Of a stretch of 60,149 bases of DNA, positions 33,408 through 42,253 are shown one piece after another. Position 1 is the stretch's first letter. The number at the start of each line of letters is the position of its first letter. The translations under genes were made by a program, and so were the position numbers. The notes beneath the pieces are model-generated. The model ran no database searches and was not told the origin of the DNA. It was given only the letters and a program-made list of their open reading frames with translations. This DNA is from Treponema sp. UBA6988 (lineage in GTDB: Bacteria; Spirochaetota; Spirochaetia; Treponematales; Treponemataceae): positions 1-60,149 of the forward strand of contig DJYC01000075.1 of assembly GCA_002448445.1 (NCBI GenBank), read 5' to 3'.

Positions 33408-33641
33408 ATGACGGTTGAACAGTTTGTTGATTTTTTGAATGCAAGAAGGGATTTTTCTTTTGAATATGGCGGCAAGAGGTATGCGCTTAGGGCTGAGTCT
33501 GACGGAAAGGGCGGGCTTAAGGTTTTCTTTGGGCAGGAATACGGCTTGATGCAGGAATTTGAGGATGTTAAGGAGCTTTTGGCTCTTGCCAAGGTGGGGA
33601 ATTCTTTTTTGCGGGCTATTCTTGGGGATTTGGATTTGTAA
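33408..33641 (+). CDS. Small hypothetical protein
   Basis: 77 residues from the ATG at 33408 (MTVEQFVDFLNARRDFSFEYGGKRYALRAESD). The pattern is a compact alpha-beta-beta protein ending in a helix (EDVKELLALAKVGNSFLRAI) and looks like a real coding sequence by composition. No family is recognised. The ribosome site is unclear; a TTG nine codons upstream has AAGGAA at a fair distance and could be the true start. It stands alone between repeats. Confidence 0.55.
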   Translation: MTVEQFVDFLNARRDFSFEYGGKRYALRAESDGKGGLKVFFGQEYGLMQEFEDVKELLALAKVGNSFLRAILGDLDL

Positions 33642-33667
33642 CTTTGCGTTTGGGATTGGGGATAAAG

Positions 33668-34090
33668 ATTCCCGGGTCGAGCCCGAGAATGACATGTTAG
33701 CCATATCAGCCCATTTTCGGGGGCGTTGCGGGGCTTTGCAAAAGGATTGCCGCTCGAAGCTTCGCTGCGAATACCGCAGAGGGGGTAGCGGAAAAGGCAA
33801 CAAAGCGGAGCAAATGACGGAAGCGGCTCTTTGTAAAAAACTGTATTTTGTATTGGCACAGACCCTGAATCTAGTTCAGGGTGACGGCTCTTCGTCTTGG
33901 TGACGATTCTTTGTTTTGAAATTTTTGCCTATTGATTTTTTCGACCTTGCAATCAAATTAAGCAGGCGTTGTCCGCTCGCTGCGCGAGCTACCGAGTTAC
34001 TTCGTAACTCGCGGATATTTTTGCTAACACCAAGCGCAATGGGGCGTTGCGGGGCTTTGCAAAGAGTCTGCCCCGCAGAGGGGGTAGCAC
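33668..34090 (+). repeat. Gene-free repeat cluster before the fab operon
   Basis: The 33642-34144 stretch has no gene. It contains REP-like palindromes at 33668-33697 (CCCGGGTCGAGCCCGAG) and 33851-33882 (CCCTGAATCTAGTTCAGGG). A direct repeat beginning GGGGCGTTGCGGGGCTTTGC occurs at 33720 and 34041, each copy ending CGCAGAGGGGGTAGC. Hairpins CGCTCGCTGCGCGAGC and CGAGTTACTTCGTAACTCG lie at about 33979-34013. Confidence 0.7.
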
Positions 34091-34144
34091 GCAACTAAGT
34101 GCGGGCGCAGGGGGAGACCTCCCCCCCTTGCCTACTAGTTTTAA

Positions 34145-35392
34145 TTAGGCCTTGAACTTTTTGAAGACCAGGCAGCCGTTGTGGCCACCGAAGCCGAAGT
34201 TTGCGCTCATGGCAACGTCTACGTTCATGTCTATGCCCTTGTTTGGCGTGTAGTCAAGGTCGCAGCCGCCTTCTACGTCCACTTCGTCAAGGTTGATTGT
34301 TGCGGGGATGTAGCTGTCCTGAATTGCCTTTACGCAGACAAGTGCTTCGAGTGCACCGGCATTTCCAAGGCAGTGGCCTGTCATGCTTTTTGTTGAAGAG
34401 ATGTGGAGCTTTTTTGCGGCCTCACCGAATGCGATGTGGAGCATTTTTGTTTCTCCAGAGTCGTTTAAGTGGGTTGAAGTTCCGTGTGCGTTGTAGTAGG
34501 TTACTTCTTCCGGTTTTACTCCTGCGTCTTTCATTGCGAGTGTCATGCACTTTGCGCCTGTGATTCCGTCTGGGTTGGGGGCTGTAAGGTGGTAACCGTC
34601 GCAAGATGCGCCGTAGCCTACGAGTTCAGCGTAGATTTTTGCACCGCGGGCCTTTGCGTGTTCATATTCTTCGAGCACGAGGATTGTTGCACCTTCGCCC
34701 ATGATGAATCCGTCGCGCTGCTTGTCGAATGGACGGCTTGCCTTTTCCGGGCAGTCCACCCACTTGCTGCTTAAAGCCTGGAGCATTGTAAAGCCAAGGT
34801 TTGCATAGCCACACTGTGTGCTTTCTGCACCGCCTGCAAGTACGACGTCGCTTCTTCCGCAGCGGATGTTGTCCAAAGCGTTTCCGATTGCGTCTGTTCC
34901 AGATGCACATGCTGTTGCAACTGTGTGTGCGGCTCCATGGAGGCCAAAGATGATGCTGATGTTGCCGGCACCTTCGTTGGGGATAAGCTCCGGGATTGTC
35001 ATTGGAGGCATGCGCTTCTGGTCTGAGTCAAAATAAGACTTCATGCTGCTTTCCGTAACTTCGAGTCCGCCGATTCCAACGCCAAGGTAAACGGCTGTGT
35101 CTTCCAGAATGTCCTTCTTGTCTGTAAGGCTTGCGTCGTCCAATGCCTGTTTTGCGGCAGCCACGGCATATTTTGTATAGAGTGCCATTTTGCGGGCAGC
35201 CTTTCCGTCCATGTAGTCTTCTGCCTTAAAGTTCTTTACTTCTGCGGCATACTTTACCTTAAAGTTTGTGTTGTCGTAGTGCGTGATTGTAGCGATGCCG
35301 CTTTTTCCAGCCTTTATTGAATTCCATGTTTCTTCAACGGAATTTCCTACAGGTGAAACGCATCCAAGTCCTGTAACAACTACTCTTCTCAT
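34145..35392 (-). CDS. fabF: 3-oxoacyl-ACP synthase II (FabF)
   Basis: Condenses malonyl-ACP with the growing acyl chain in fatty-acid elongation. 415 residues with the Cys-His-His triad: Cys162 in VATACASGTDAIG, His303 in YYNAHGTSTHLND, His340 in SMTGHCLGNAGALEAL. It starts MRRVVVTGLGCVSPVG as usual for the family. GGAGG precedes the ATG. It is the third gene of fabD-fabG-fabF on the minus strand, although 180 bases with a repeat separate it from fabG. Confidence 0.97.
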   Translation of the reverse strand: MRRVVVTGLGCVSPVGNSVEETWNSIKAGKSGIATITHYDNTNFKVKYAAEVKNFKAEDYMDGKAARKMALYTKYAVAAAKQALDDASLTDKKDILEDTAVYLGVGIGGLEVTESSMKSYFDSDQKRMPPMTIPELIPNEGAGNISIIFGLHGAAHTVATACASGTDAIGNALDNIRCGRSDVVLAGGAESTQCGYANLGFTMLQALSSKWVDCPEKASRPFDKQRDGFIMGEGATILVLEEYEHAKARGAKIYAELVGYGASCDGYHLTAPNPDGITGAKCMTLAMKDAGVKPEEVTYYNAHGTSTHLNDSGETKMLHIAFGEAAKKLHISSTKSMTGHCLGNAGALEALVCVKAIQDSYIPATINLDEVDVEGGCDLDYTPNKGIDMNVDVAMSANFGFGGHNGCLVFKKFKA

Positions 35393-35467
35393 AAAAATCC
35401 TCCAAATATGTCATATCGAACACAACAAAATATCTATTAGTTTGTAAATCGATTTTTTTTGCACGAA

Positions 35468-35536
35468 ATGTGTCATTATCGGTCTAGACCAGATAATCTA
35501 CTTTGAAAGATTGCCGTATCAAGTACGGCAATGACA
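35468..35536 (+). repeat. Dispersed repeat ending in a GCCGTA / TACGGC palindrome (second copy)
   Basis: Matches bases 27189-27261: ATGTGTCATTA, then GATAATCT and GATTGCCGTATCAAGTACGG followed by CAATGACAC. It lies between fabG and fabF. Confidence 0.7.
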
Positions 35537-35573
35537 CTTTTTTTTAAGCTTAGCATTCGGCTTATTATTCTAT

Positions 35574-36320
35574 TTAGCAGCCCATGCCGCCGTCAACTCC
35601 TATTACCTGCCCCGTAACGTATACGCTAAGGTCGCTTGCAAGGAAGAGGGCTGCATTTGCAACTTCTTCTGCCTTTCCTGCACGCTTGAGGGGAATTGTT
35701 GCTTCCATTGCCTTGCGGTATTCTTCCTTAAGAACGCTGGTCATGTCTGTTTCGATGAAGCCAGGTGCAATGCAGTTTACGCGAACGCCGCGTCCGCCAA
35801 CTTCTTTTGCCAAAGACTTGCTAAAGGCAATAAGGCCGCCCTTGCTTGCGGAATAGTTTACCTGTCCGCCGTTGCCATGAAGACCAACGATTGAAGACAT
35901 GTTGATTATTGAGCCGCTCTTCTTGTGAATCATGTCGTTGGAGACAATCTGGCAGACCAAGAATGCAGAAGTAAGGTTTACTGCAAGAACTGAATCCCAG
36001 TCTTCTTTCTTCATGCGGAAGCTTAGTCCGTCGCGGGTGATTCCTGCGTTGTTTACAAGAACGTCGAATCCGCCGGAAGCAGCAAGCACTTCTTTTACTG
36101 CGGCTGTAAGGACATCTGCGTTTCCTGCATCCGCATAGAATTCGTGGAAGGCAGTTCCGTTTTCGATTGCAGTCTGTTCAAGCAAGGCCTTGTTCTTTGA
36201 TTCGTGGGTACACATGCCCCAGACTTCCGCACCGTTTGCAAGGAAAGTCTTTGCTATTTCAAATCCGATGCCTCTTGAAGATCCTGTTACAAGGGCTTTT
36301 TTTCCTTTTAGTAAATCCAT
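35574..36320 (-). CDS. fabG: 3-oxoacyl-ACP reductase (FabG)
   Basis: NADPH-dependent short-chain reductase of fatty-acid synthesis. 248 residues: cofactor loop TGSSRGIG (12-19), NNAGITRDGL, catalytic Ser143, Tyr156 and Lys160 (NYSASKGG), and the end VTGQVIGVDGGMGC. The start at 36320 is set by TAGGAG before ATGGAT; a further 17 codons upstream overlap the repeat. It is the second gene of the fab operon. Confidence 0.96.
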   Translation of the reverse strand: MDLLKGKKALVTGSSRGIGFEIAKTFLANGAEVWGMCTHESKNKALLEQTAIENGTAFHEFYADAGNADVLTAAVKEVLAASGGFDVLVNNAGITRDGLSFRMKKEDWDSVLAVNLTSAFLVCQIVSNDMIHKKSGSIINMSSIVGLHGNGGQVNYSASKGGLIAFSKSLAKEVGGRGVRVNCIAPGFIETDMTSVLKEEYRKAMEATIPLKRAGKAEEVANAALFLASDLSVYVTGQVIGVDGGMGC

Positions 36321-36344
36321 ATTTTCTCCTACTATATAAAACCT

Positions 36345-36495
36345 TTTCAAGGGCGAGCCCTTATACCCCACCTTAGGGGAGGGACAACCCCCTACTCCGA
36401 AGCGAGGGTTTTCCCTGCTGGAAACTTCGTTGCAAGTTCCCCTAAAACCCCTCCCTTTCCCGGCACGGCTTAGGGCTTACGCCCTAAGAACCCAT
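36345..36495 (-). repeat. GGGTTCTTAGGG / CCCTAAGCCGTGCC repeat between fabD and fabG
   Basis: On the minus strand it begins GGGTTCTTAGGG-CGTAAG-CCCTAAGCCGTGCC, continues with GGAACTTGCAACGAAGTTTC and ends AAGGGCTCGCCCTTG. The same order of modules lies at 56818-57000 on the plus strand, and the first hairpin alone recurs at 39613-39666 and 56611-56668. It sits inside the fab operon. Confidence 0.75.
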
Positions 36496-36516
36496 TTTTT
36501 ATTGTTTACACACAGT

Positions 36517-37479
36517 TTAATTGCTAACTGCACCGATAGACTCTACGCTGTTAACAGGTAGGGCTGCTAGGCTTGCACCAAGTTCCGTCTGTCCCCAAAG
36601 ACCGGACAAAACTTTGCCTGGGCCTGGCTCAAGAACCGCCCAGTTTGCCTCACCGTCTGCCTTTATCATGGAAGCAAGAACTGCCTCTTCGTCCGTCCAA
36701 AGAACGCTGTGAGTAAGGTGAAGGACTGCGCTTTCCTTTACTTCCTGTGCGCTACTTGCCTGCTTTCCGCTTACGTTGCTAAAGAGTGGAATCTTTGGCT
36801 CTGCAAAGGTAACGCCCTTAAGGAATTCGCCAAATTTGTCTGCTGCTTTCTGCATGAGCGGGCTGTGGAAGGGGCCTGCTACCTTTAGGCGGATGGCACG
36901 TCTTGCACCAGCTTCCGTTGCGGCTTTTTCCGCTTGTTCAAGAGCGGCGGCTGTTCCGCTGATTACGGTCTGCTTTACGCTGTTCATGTTTGCGGCATAA
37001 GCATCGGGGATTGAAGAAGCAATTTCTTTTACCTTTTCCGGTGCAAGGCCAAGGATTGCGCTCATTCCAGGGGCATGGCCTTGGTTGGCGGCTGCAATTT
37101 CTTCGCAAACGGCCTGCATTATGACACCGCGCTCACGTACGACTTTTGCAAGGTCTTCAAAAGAAAGCACTCCTGCTGCGTAAAGGGCAGGGAATTCGCC
37201 AAGTGAGAATCCCATTGCGGCTGAAGGTTCAATGCCCTTGTCCTTGAGGGCGGCCATTATTGCAAGGGAAGCTGCAGTTATGGCAATCTGGCTGTTGTCG
37301 CTGCGGCTAAGTGTTTCCGCATCGCTTTCCCACATCAGTTTTGCCATGTCTACGTTTATAATAGAAGAAAAGTCGTCTATAACTTTTTTAGCTGAAGGAA
37401 ATGCCTCCGCTACATCCTTTACCATTCCGGGGGCCTGTGCGCCCTGTCCGGGAAACAAAAATGCATATTTCTTGGACAT
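36517..37479 (-). CDS. fabD: Malonyl-CoA:ACP transacylase (FabD)
   Basis: Loads malonyl groups onto ACP. 320 residues with LFPGQGAQAPGM at the start, nucleophile Ser92 in GFSLGEFPALYAAG, and catalytic His205 in AGPFHSPLM. AGG lies before the ATG (ACGAGGTTTTT). It is the first gene of fabD-fabG-fabF, with a consensus promoter containing a perfect palindrome just upstream. No acpP or fabH is in the window. Confidence 0.96.
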   Translation of the reverse strand: MSKKYAFLFPGQGAQAPGMVKDVAEAFPSAKKVIDDFSSIINVDMAKLMWESDAETLSRSDNSQIAITAASLAIMAALKDKGIEPSAAMGFSLGEFPALYAAGVLSFEDLAKVVRERGVIMQAVCEEIAAANQGHAPGMSAILGLAPEKVKEIASSIPDAYAANMNSVKQTVISGTAAALEQAEKAATEAGARRAIRLKVAGPFHSPLMQKAADKFGEFLKGVTFAEPKIPLFSNVSGKQASSAQEVKESAVLHLTHSVLWTDEEAVLASMIKADGEANWAVLEPGPGKVLSGLWGQTELGASLAALPVNSVESIGAVSN

Positions 37480-37496
37480 AAAAACCTCGTAATTCT

Positions 37497-37524
37497 ATTA
37501 TGACAAATTCTGTCAATTTGTCAA
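37497..37524 (-). promoter_or_regulatory. fabD promoter with overlapping palindromic operator
   Basis: On the minus strand TTGACA (bases 37519-37524) and CATAAT (bases 37497-37502) are 16 bp apart. A perfect palindrome fills the space between them (37501-37523): TGACAAATT, 5 bases, AATTTGTCA. A protein bound here would block RNA polymerase, so a fatty-acid-responsive repressor is likely. The sequence is not the known FapR, FabT or FadR site as I remember them. Confidence 0.75.
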
Positions 37525-37583
37525 GGGATATTTTGGCATGTAGAAGGCAAGTAAAAAGCTTAATGAAAAGTAGTAAATACAAA

Positions 37584-37785
37584 TGTTAACAAGAAAGCAC
37601 TTCCATTCCCGGCAGTAAACGCGTCAAAAAAGCAAGGGTTGTTTACAATCCCAAGCGCAGATATAAGGTATCAGACTCCCTTCGGGGCTTGAAGCTACGC
37701 TGCCGGGTTCGCTCCGCGCAAATGCTTTTTTGCCGCGTTTCCCGCCTCCATTCCAGCGCTTTCTTAACATATTTTTGCATTACAA
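37584..37785 (+). repeat. Long nested inverted repeat (copy 2)
   Basis: The 37480-37967 gap has no gene. The element begins GAAAGCACTTCCATTCCCGG and returns as GCCTCCATTCCAGCGCTTTC, with AAACGCG / CGCGTTT and AAAAAAGCA / TGCTTTTTT arms inside. The core is GCGCAGATATAAGGTATCAG, then CTCCCTTCGGGGCTTGAAGC and GCTCCGCGC. Copies are at 55473-55610 and 33042-33178. Confidence 0.75.
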
Positions 37786-37967
37786 TTATTGAATATATGC
37801 ACTTGCCTTATACATCCATTGGTGTAAAGGGATAAATATACTCAGTAAATATTTGGAAATCAAAATATGAAAACTTTTTATTAAGATTAGCGCAAAATAA
37901 TGACAGAGATTCCTGTGTGTTCAGCCACAGAATTCCATTTTGCCAAAAAGAGTGCTATAATTTGAGC

Positions 37968-39155
37968 ATGAACGACGCGGAAAACCTGGAGCAGATTGTT
38001 TACAAAATCTTTAAGATTCAAAAGCGCATTCCTCTGCGCAACGGCGGGAATTCCTGCATTGCCTCGCTTAACCGCCACCCGCTCAACCTTTTTGCGTCAA
38101 ACTTCATCAACCGCCTACAAAGGCTTTCCAGAAGGTTCGGCAGGGAAGCGGCGGAGGAAATATGCGAAAAGGTAAAAAACATAGGCGAAGGCGACAAGGC
38201 AAAGTGGCTGGGCCCCTACTCCGAGCTTGTGGCACTTGACTTCTACAGCCAGTTCAAGGAGCACGTGGAGCCAACATACATTTCCCGCCTGCCAATCAAA
38301 GAACACCCAAAAAGCATACCCGCAAAAATGGGGCACAAGAACCTTATAGACATAGACATAAGGCTGGACTTTCCCCGAAAAACCATCTTTACGGACGTAA
38401 AATCCTTCAACTGCATCCACCAGGAAATTCTGGACAAGATTTTTGAAAACGTGGAAAACTATGCCCAGACCAAATGCAAAAAAACGGTGCTTTTGGGAGT
38501 GGACAACCTTTCAAGCCTGGACTACAAGAAGGTAAAGGAATCGCTTGGCTGGGAAAAGGTAAAAATTCAGGATGAACTAAAGGCGGCCGTAAGAAGCGGA
38601 AAATACTTTGTAATCTACAAGTCGCAGTCAGGACTTGCCTTTAACTTTAAAATCAACTACTCAAACATACTTACGCTAAAAAAGGAATTCAGCCCCTACT
38701 CCATGGCAGAGGCCTACCGCTACAAATTCCTAGACTACGGAAGCAAGCTGGTGGACAACGAATACTCAATGATTACCATGCTTAGGAACCCCTGGTTCAA
38801 CAAGGAAACCGTGGACTTTGGCAACTTTAACAACTATTTCTACCGCGCGCTAAGCCGCCGCATCTTCATAGAGCTAAAGGACAGCCGCGAAAGGGCATCC
38901 AACTACTGCTCGGCATACGGAAGGAGCAACGTTACCGTGGGGGAAGTAAGCAGAAGCTTGGCAGGAATCGTGTTCATAGACGACAACAGCATGAAGTCCA
39001 AGAATTTTGAGGACATCTATTCGGCCTACATCTACCTGAACCCCAACTACAAAAACAAGCCGCCGCTCACCGTCCACGACTTTAAGCTCTTTGTAAAAAG
39101 CCAGTACCGGTCGCAGCTAAAGGAACTGGACGACTTTTCCCACGACAATTATTAG
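37968..39155 (+). CDS. PD-(D/E)XK-like protein of unknown function
   Basis: 395 residues. The segment GPYSELVALDFYSQF, then LIDIDIRLDFPRKTIFTDVKSFN, has the E...D...DxK spacing of a PD-(D/E)XK nuclease fold. This is inference from motif shape; I do not recognise a named family. The rest is rich in aromatic and basic residues, fitting a DNA- or RNA-binding enzyme. TGC-TATAAT (37956-37961) ends 6 bases before the ATG and no ribosome site exists, so the mRNA is probably leaderless. A 17-codon upstream extension would start before the promoter. The gene stands alone between two large repeat blocks. Confidence 0.75.
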   Translation: MNDAENLEQIVYKIFKIQKRIPLRNGGNSCIASLNRHPLNLFASNFINRLQRLSRRFGREAAEEICEKVKNIGEGDKAKWLGPYSELVALDFYSQFKEHVEPTYISRLPIKEHPKSIPAKMGHKNLIDIDIRLDFPRKTIFTDVKSFNCIHQEILDKIFENVENYAQTKCKKTVLLGVDNLSSLDYKKVKESLGWEKVKIQDELKAAVRSGKYFVIYKSQSGLAFNFKINYSNILTLKKEFSPYSMAEAYRYKFLDYGSKLVDNEYSMITMLRNPWFNKETVDFGNFNNYFYRALSRRIFIELKDSRERASNYCSAYGRSNVTVGEVSRSLAGIVFIDDNSMKSKNFEDIYSAYIYLNPNYKNKPPLTVHDFKLFVKSQYRSQLKELDDFSHDNY

Positions 39156-39174
39156 CTCATAATATTTCTGCGGC

Positions 39175-39785
39175 ACTTTCTTGGTTGTAGACTTACTTCC
39201 TATAAAGAACACCTTGCCATTTTTTACATTGCAAACAAGGTGCTCTAGGAAAAGTCCGGTCCCTGAGGCTCTCGAAGGGCGGTCCCTGAGCCCAGTCGAA
39301 GGGTGGTCCCTGAGGCTCTCGAAGGGCCATGCAAAATCCTACCAGAAAAAATGGCAAGGAGGCCATCTGTTAGGGGCTTTCCGGGGTTCCGCGGGACCAA
39401 ATAGATGTAAAACAAGCAGCGCCATGGAGGGCGCGTCAAATGTTTGCAGAAAAAAGCAGGTGAGTTTTCGTAGAAAACTCATGGAAAAAAATTGCATGGA
39501 TGCAATTTTTTTCCAACCGCCCCTCCAATCCCGGCCGTGCTTGCATTTGCTAAGGGAATCCATGCCAAACATGAAACCCCCAGAGACAAAAGATGAAGTA
39601 CTAAGAAAACCGGGTTCTTAGGCATATCGCGAAACATTGAGCTATATGGCCCTAAGCCGTGCCCCAAAAGGAAGGGTGGTTTGGAGGGGAGGAAACTGCG
39701 GGGCGCGTCATTTGTTTGCAAAAAAGCTTGGCGAGTTTTCCTGCGGAAAACTCGCGGTGTAAAATTGCAAGGATGCAATTTTACA
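39175..39785 (+). repeat. Composite repeat block with two hairpin-module series
   Basis: No gene in 39156-39780. Bases 39258-39327 hold three 23-bp copies beginning GGTCCCTGAG. Bases 39365-39540 hold GCCATGGAGGGC, the hairpin GAGTTTTCGTAGAAAACTC and the hairpin ATTGCATGGATGCAAT inside a longer A/T stem, ending CCCGGCCGTGCTTGC. Bases 39613-39666 are a GGGTTCTTAGG / CCTAAGCCGTGCC hairpin. Bases 39733-39785 hold GAGTTTTCC / GGAAAACTC and GTGTAAAATTGCA-AGGA-TGCAATTTTACAC, whose right arm ends in the stop codon region of the next gene. Confidence 0.75.
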
Positions 39786-41166
39786 CCGAATACTCCCCAT
39801 ACAAATTGCTGAATTTTGCAAAGTAGCCATTTATCTCCGAAAGCGCCTTTTTGCTAACACGCGGGTTCCTCTCCAAAAGCTTAAGAAAAAGCTCTTCGGG
39901 AATTGCAATAAGCTTTGCATACGAAGAAGCCTTTACATCCTCATGCCGCACACCGTCAAGAAAAAACGCCTCTTCCCCCAAAAAACTGCCGCACTCCACG
40001 TAAGAAATGCCGTTGGGCCTCATTACAACAACCGTTCCATGGGCAAGATAATAAGCCGCCCTGCAGCGTTCGCCCCTCTTGTAAAGATATTCGCCCCGGT
40101 TAAGCGAAACAACATACTCACCGTCATTCAAAAGGGCATCTGGTCTTATAAAAAGAGTACGTCTAACCATGGCAAGAATACTAACGTCATCGCGGGCAGG
40201 CAAAAGGTAAAGCTCCCCCAAGATAAGCGTGGTAAAAAACTGGTAGACAAACAAAAACTGTGCAAAGAAAAGGAATATTATAAAGAAGAAAAACACTTCC
40301 ATGAGCATTACTATAATTCCGCTCAAAACTCCGTAGATAATATTGTACTTGTTAACATTTATAAAAATATGCATCAGCTTCTGAAAAACATAAAAACATG
40401 CCGTGCAGGAAGCCGCAGAAGCAAACACCGCCATAAAGCGCGGACGGGAAGCACTTCCAATCCTGTAGCAAACGCTAACCGCCAAAAACATTGCCAAAAA
40501 AGGTATTATGTTGACAATCCGCCCAATGTTCTTAAAAACAGAAGGATAACGCAGAACAAGTTCATCCAAAAGCGGAAGCTTTACAACCGCATGGAAGGTA
40601 ACAACCGCAAACACTATTACGGAAATAAGCACCACAAGGAGAGCCTCTCCGCCAAGAGACATAAGCTGCGAAATTACCGGCCTGTACTTAGCCTCCTGCT
40701 TAAAAACCTTGTGCATACCGTTCATCACGGAAACAAAAAAACGCCTTGCCATCCAGATGATTGCAAAACCGATTACAATTTCAAAGTTGGTAATTTTTGT
40801 TATGGAATTCAGCGAAAGGGCCGCACTTTCCACGTTAAAATAGCCGCCAAGCGAAGGATTTGTCTTTAAAAAAGCGTTTACCGCCTGAACAAAAGCCTCC
40901 ATTGCCTGGTTTGACCCTATCAGCGAAGAAACCGCATAAATGTTTGCATGCAGAACGCGGATAAGGATTACCAGAATCATCATCACCACGGGAATAAAAG
41001 AAAAGAGAAAGCCAAAAGCACAAGTTGAAGCATAGGAAACCAAATCGTTTCGCACAAAAAAATTCAGCGTAAGGTAGACAGACTGCATTACGGTTCGCAA
41101 GGTGATTTTGCGGTGGTTCTCTTCCTTTGTGTATTCAGACTCAGTCATCTTTGTGGAGGCTGTCAT
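39781..41166 (-). CDS. YihY/BrkB-type membrane protein fused to a cyclic-nucleotide-binding domain
   Basis: 461 residues. The YihY/virulence factor BrkB membrane domain (about 25-310) has six hydrophobic segments, with DLVSYASTCAFGFLFSFIPV at the start and FFFIIFLFFAQFLFVYQFF at the end. A cNMP-binding (CAP-like) domain covers about 345-455, with GEYLYKRGERCRAAYYLAHGTVVVM and CGSFLGEEAFFLDGVRHEDVKA. This implies a transporter or envelope protein gated by a nucleotide. The start overlaps the previous stop (ATGA). The upstream partner is a receiver-like/PilZ-like protein, so second-messenger control of both is likely. Confidence 0.88.
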   Translation of the reverse strand: MTASTKMTESEYTKEENHRKITLRTVMQSVYLTLNFFVRNDLVSYASTCAFGFLFSFIPVVMMILVILIRVLHANIYAVSSLIGSNQAMEAFVQAVNAFLKTNPSLGGYFNVESAALSLNSITKITNFEIVIGFAIIWMARRFFVSVMNGMHKVFKQEAKYRPVISQLMSLGGEALLVVLISVIVFAVVTFHAVVKLPLLDELVLRYPSVFKNIGRIVNIIPFLAMFLAVSVCYRIGSASRPRFMAVFASAASCTACFYVFQKLMHIFINVNKYNIIYGVLSGIIVMLMEVFFFFIIFLFFAQFLFVYQFFTTLILGELYLLPARDDVSILAMVRRTLFIRPDALLNDGEYVVSLNRGEYLYKRGERCRAAYYLAHGTVVVMRPNGISYVECGSFLGEEAFFLDGVRHEDVKASSYAKLIAIPEELFLKLLERNPRVSKKALSEINGYFAKFSNLYGEYSV

Positions 41167-42113
41167 TCCCCTGGCTTTTCCTGCATCCTCTGGGCCCTTC
41201 TCCTAGCCTCTTCCTCAGCCCTAAAGCCCTTGGCAATCTCAAGCCCCTTCATGGTATAGTCGTACTTGTCCGGAGCCTCTCCGTTTACGGAGGAAGCCAT
41301 ATTATTGTACAGAATCTTGAATATAAAATCCTTGATAGAAGTCTGAGTAACTGGAGGAAGGTTTTCCTGGAAGGTAAGGACTCCCATTATTGCGCTACCT
41401 TTCTGATGGACGGCATAAACCTTCATATCCATGGAAAAGACACGACCGTTAAGTTTTAAGGACATCTTAGGAATAAGGCGGCCCGGCTTAATGTAGCCAA
41501 GGAACCTTTCCTCAATCTTTATCGAGCAGCTCACCCTGCTTATGTCCACGAGGGGAAGTTCAAACATCTTGCCTTCATCCTGCCAGAGGACGGACGCACT
41601 GCTGCCTATGCACATGGCACGGACATATTGCCTGCGGCCCCTTGTACCGTACATGTCCAGAATGCGAGAAAAACTAGAAACAATCATGGGAATCGTTTCC
41701 CTTGTGGAAAAAAATCCGCCGTCGCACTTTGTTTTTGTAAGGAACAAATCCTTCTCGGTGTCGGAAAGCTTGTCCGAAATTATGCCTATTATGGTCGAAT
41801 TAATCTTCTTGTCGTTGCGGATGGACTCAATAAAGGCATACCAAGCCATAAAATTCATCTGAACGTCAATGTTTATGTAGAGAATTGAATTCGGGTTCTT
41901 GCGAAGGACATTCTTTACGTACTGGTAGTCTTCTATAATATAAATCTCGTATTCAGCATCCCACAGGGCAGTAATAACATGGTCGCGAAGCGTATAGGTG
42001 GGGTTCAAAAAGTAAACTTTTCGGCCGGTAATGGGGTTGCCACTCTTTGCAGAAGACTCAATAACTTCAGCAACTTCAGTGCCCTGATTTTCTTCTTTAT
42101 TCTCTTCTGCCAT
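41163..42113 (-). CDS. Receiver-like / PilZ-like protein
   Basis: 316 residues. The N-terminal half (about 30-150) reads like a response-regulator receiver fold (VYFLNPTYTLRDHVITALWDAEYEIYIIED, ILYINIDVQMNFMAWYAFIESIRND) but lacks a clear phospho-Asp pocket. The second half begins GRRQYVRAMCIGSSASVLW and has LPLVDISRVSCSI, like a degenerate PilZ (RxxxR and DxSxxG, with the Gly replaced). c-di-GMP binding is therefore uncertain. AGGAG precedes the ATG. It overlaps the YihY-cNMP gene by 4 bases and is divergent from the histidine kinase gene. Confidence 0.78.
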   Translation of the reverse strand: MAEENKEENQGTEVAEVIESSAKSGNPITGRKVYFLNPTYTLRDHVITALWDAEYEIYIIEDYQYVKNVLRKNPNSILYINIDVQMNFMAWYAFIESIRNDKKINSTIIGIISDKLSDTEKDLFLTKTKCDGGFFSTRETIPMIVSSFSRILDMYGTRGRRQYVRAMCIGSSASVLWQDEGKMFELPLVDISRVSCSIKIEERFLGYIKPGRLIPKMSLKLNGRVFSMDMKVYAVHQKGSAIMGVLTFQENLPPVTQTSIKDFIFKILYNNMASSVNGEAPDKYDYTMKGLEIAKGFRAEEEARRRAQRMQEKPGE

Positions 42114-42218
42114 AGTAACTCCTAAACATTTCTTACTCTTGCTTTAAATACCTCTTATATTTTAAGGCAGAGTTACAAAATAGTCAATCATAGGAACCAA
42201 ATACTTCTTTTACTGTTT

Positions 42219-42246
42219 TTGACTTTTACAAATTTTAGTGTATAAT
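42219..42246 (+). promoter_or_regulatory. Promoter of the histidine kinase operon
   Basis: TTGACT (bases 42219-42224) and TATAAT (bases 42241-42246) are 16 bp apart. The GTG start codon follows only 7 bases after the -10 box, so the transcript is predicted to have no leader. Confidence 0.75.
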
Positions 42247-42253
42247 TAGTACC

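Noticed and set aside
39943..40869. 308-codon open frame opposite the YihY-cNMP gene
   Set aside because: The minus-strand protein has clear domains; the opposite frame has no recognisable feature or ribosome site.
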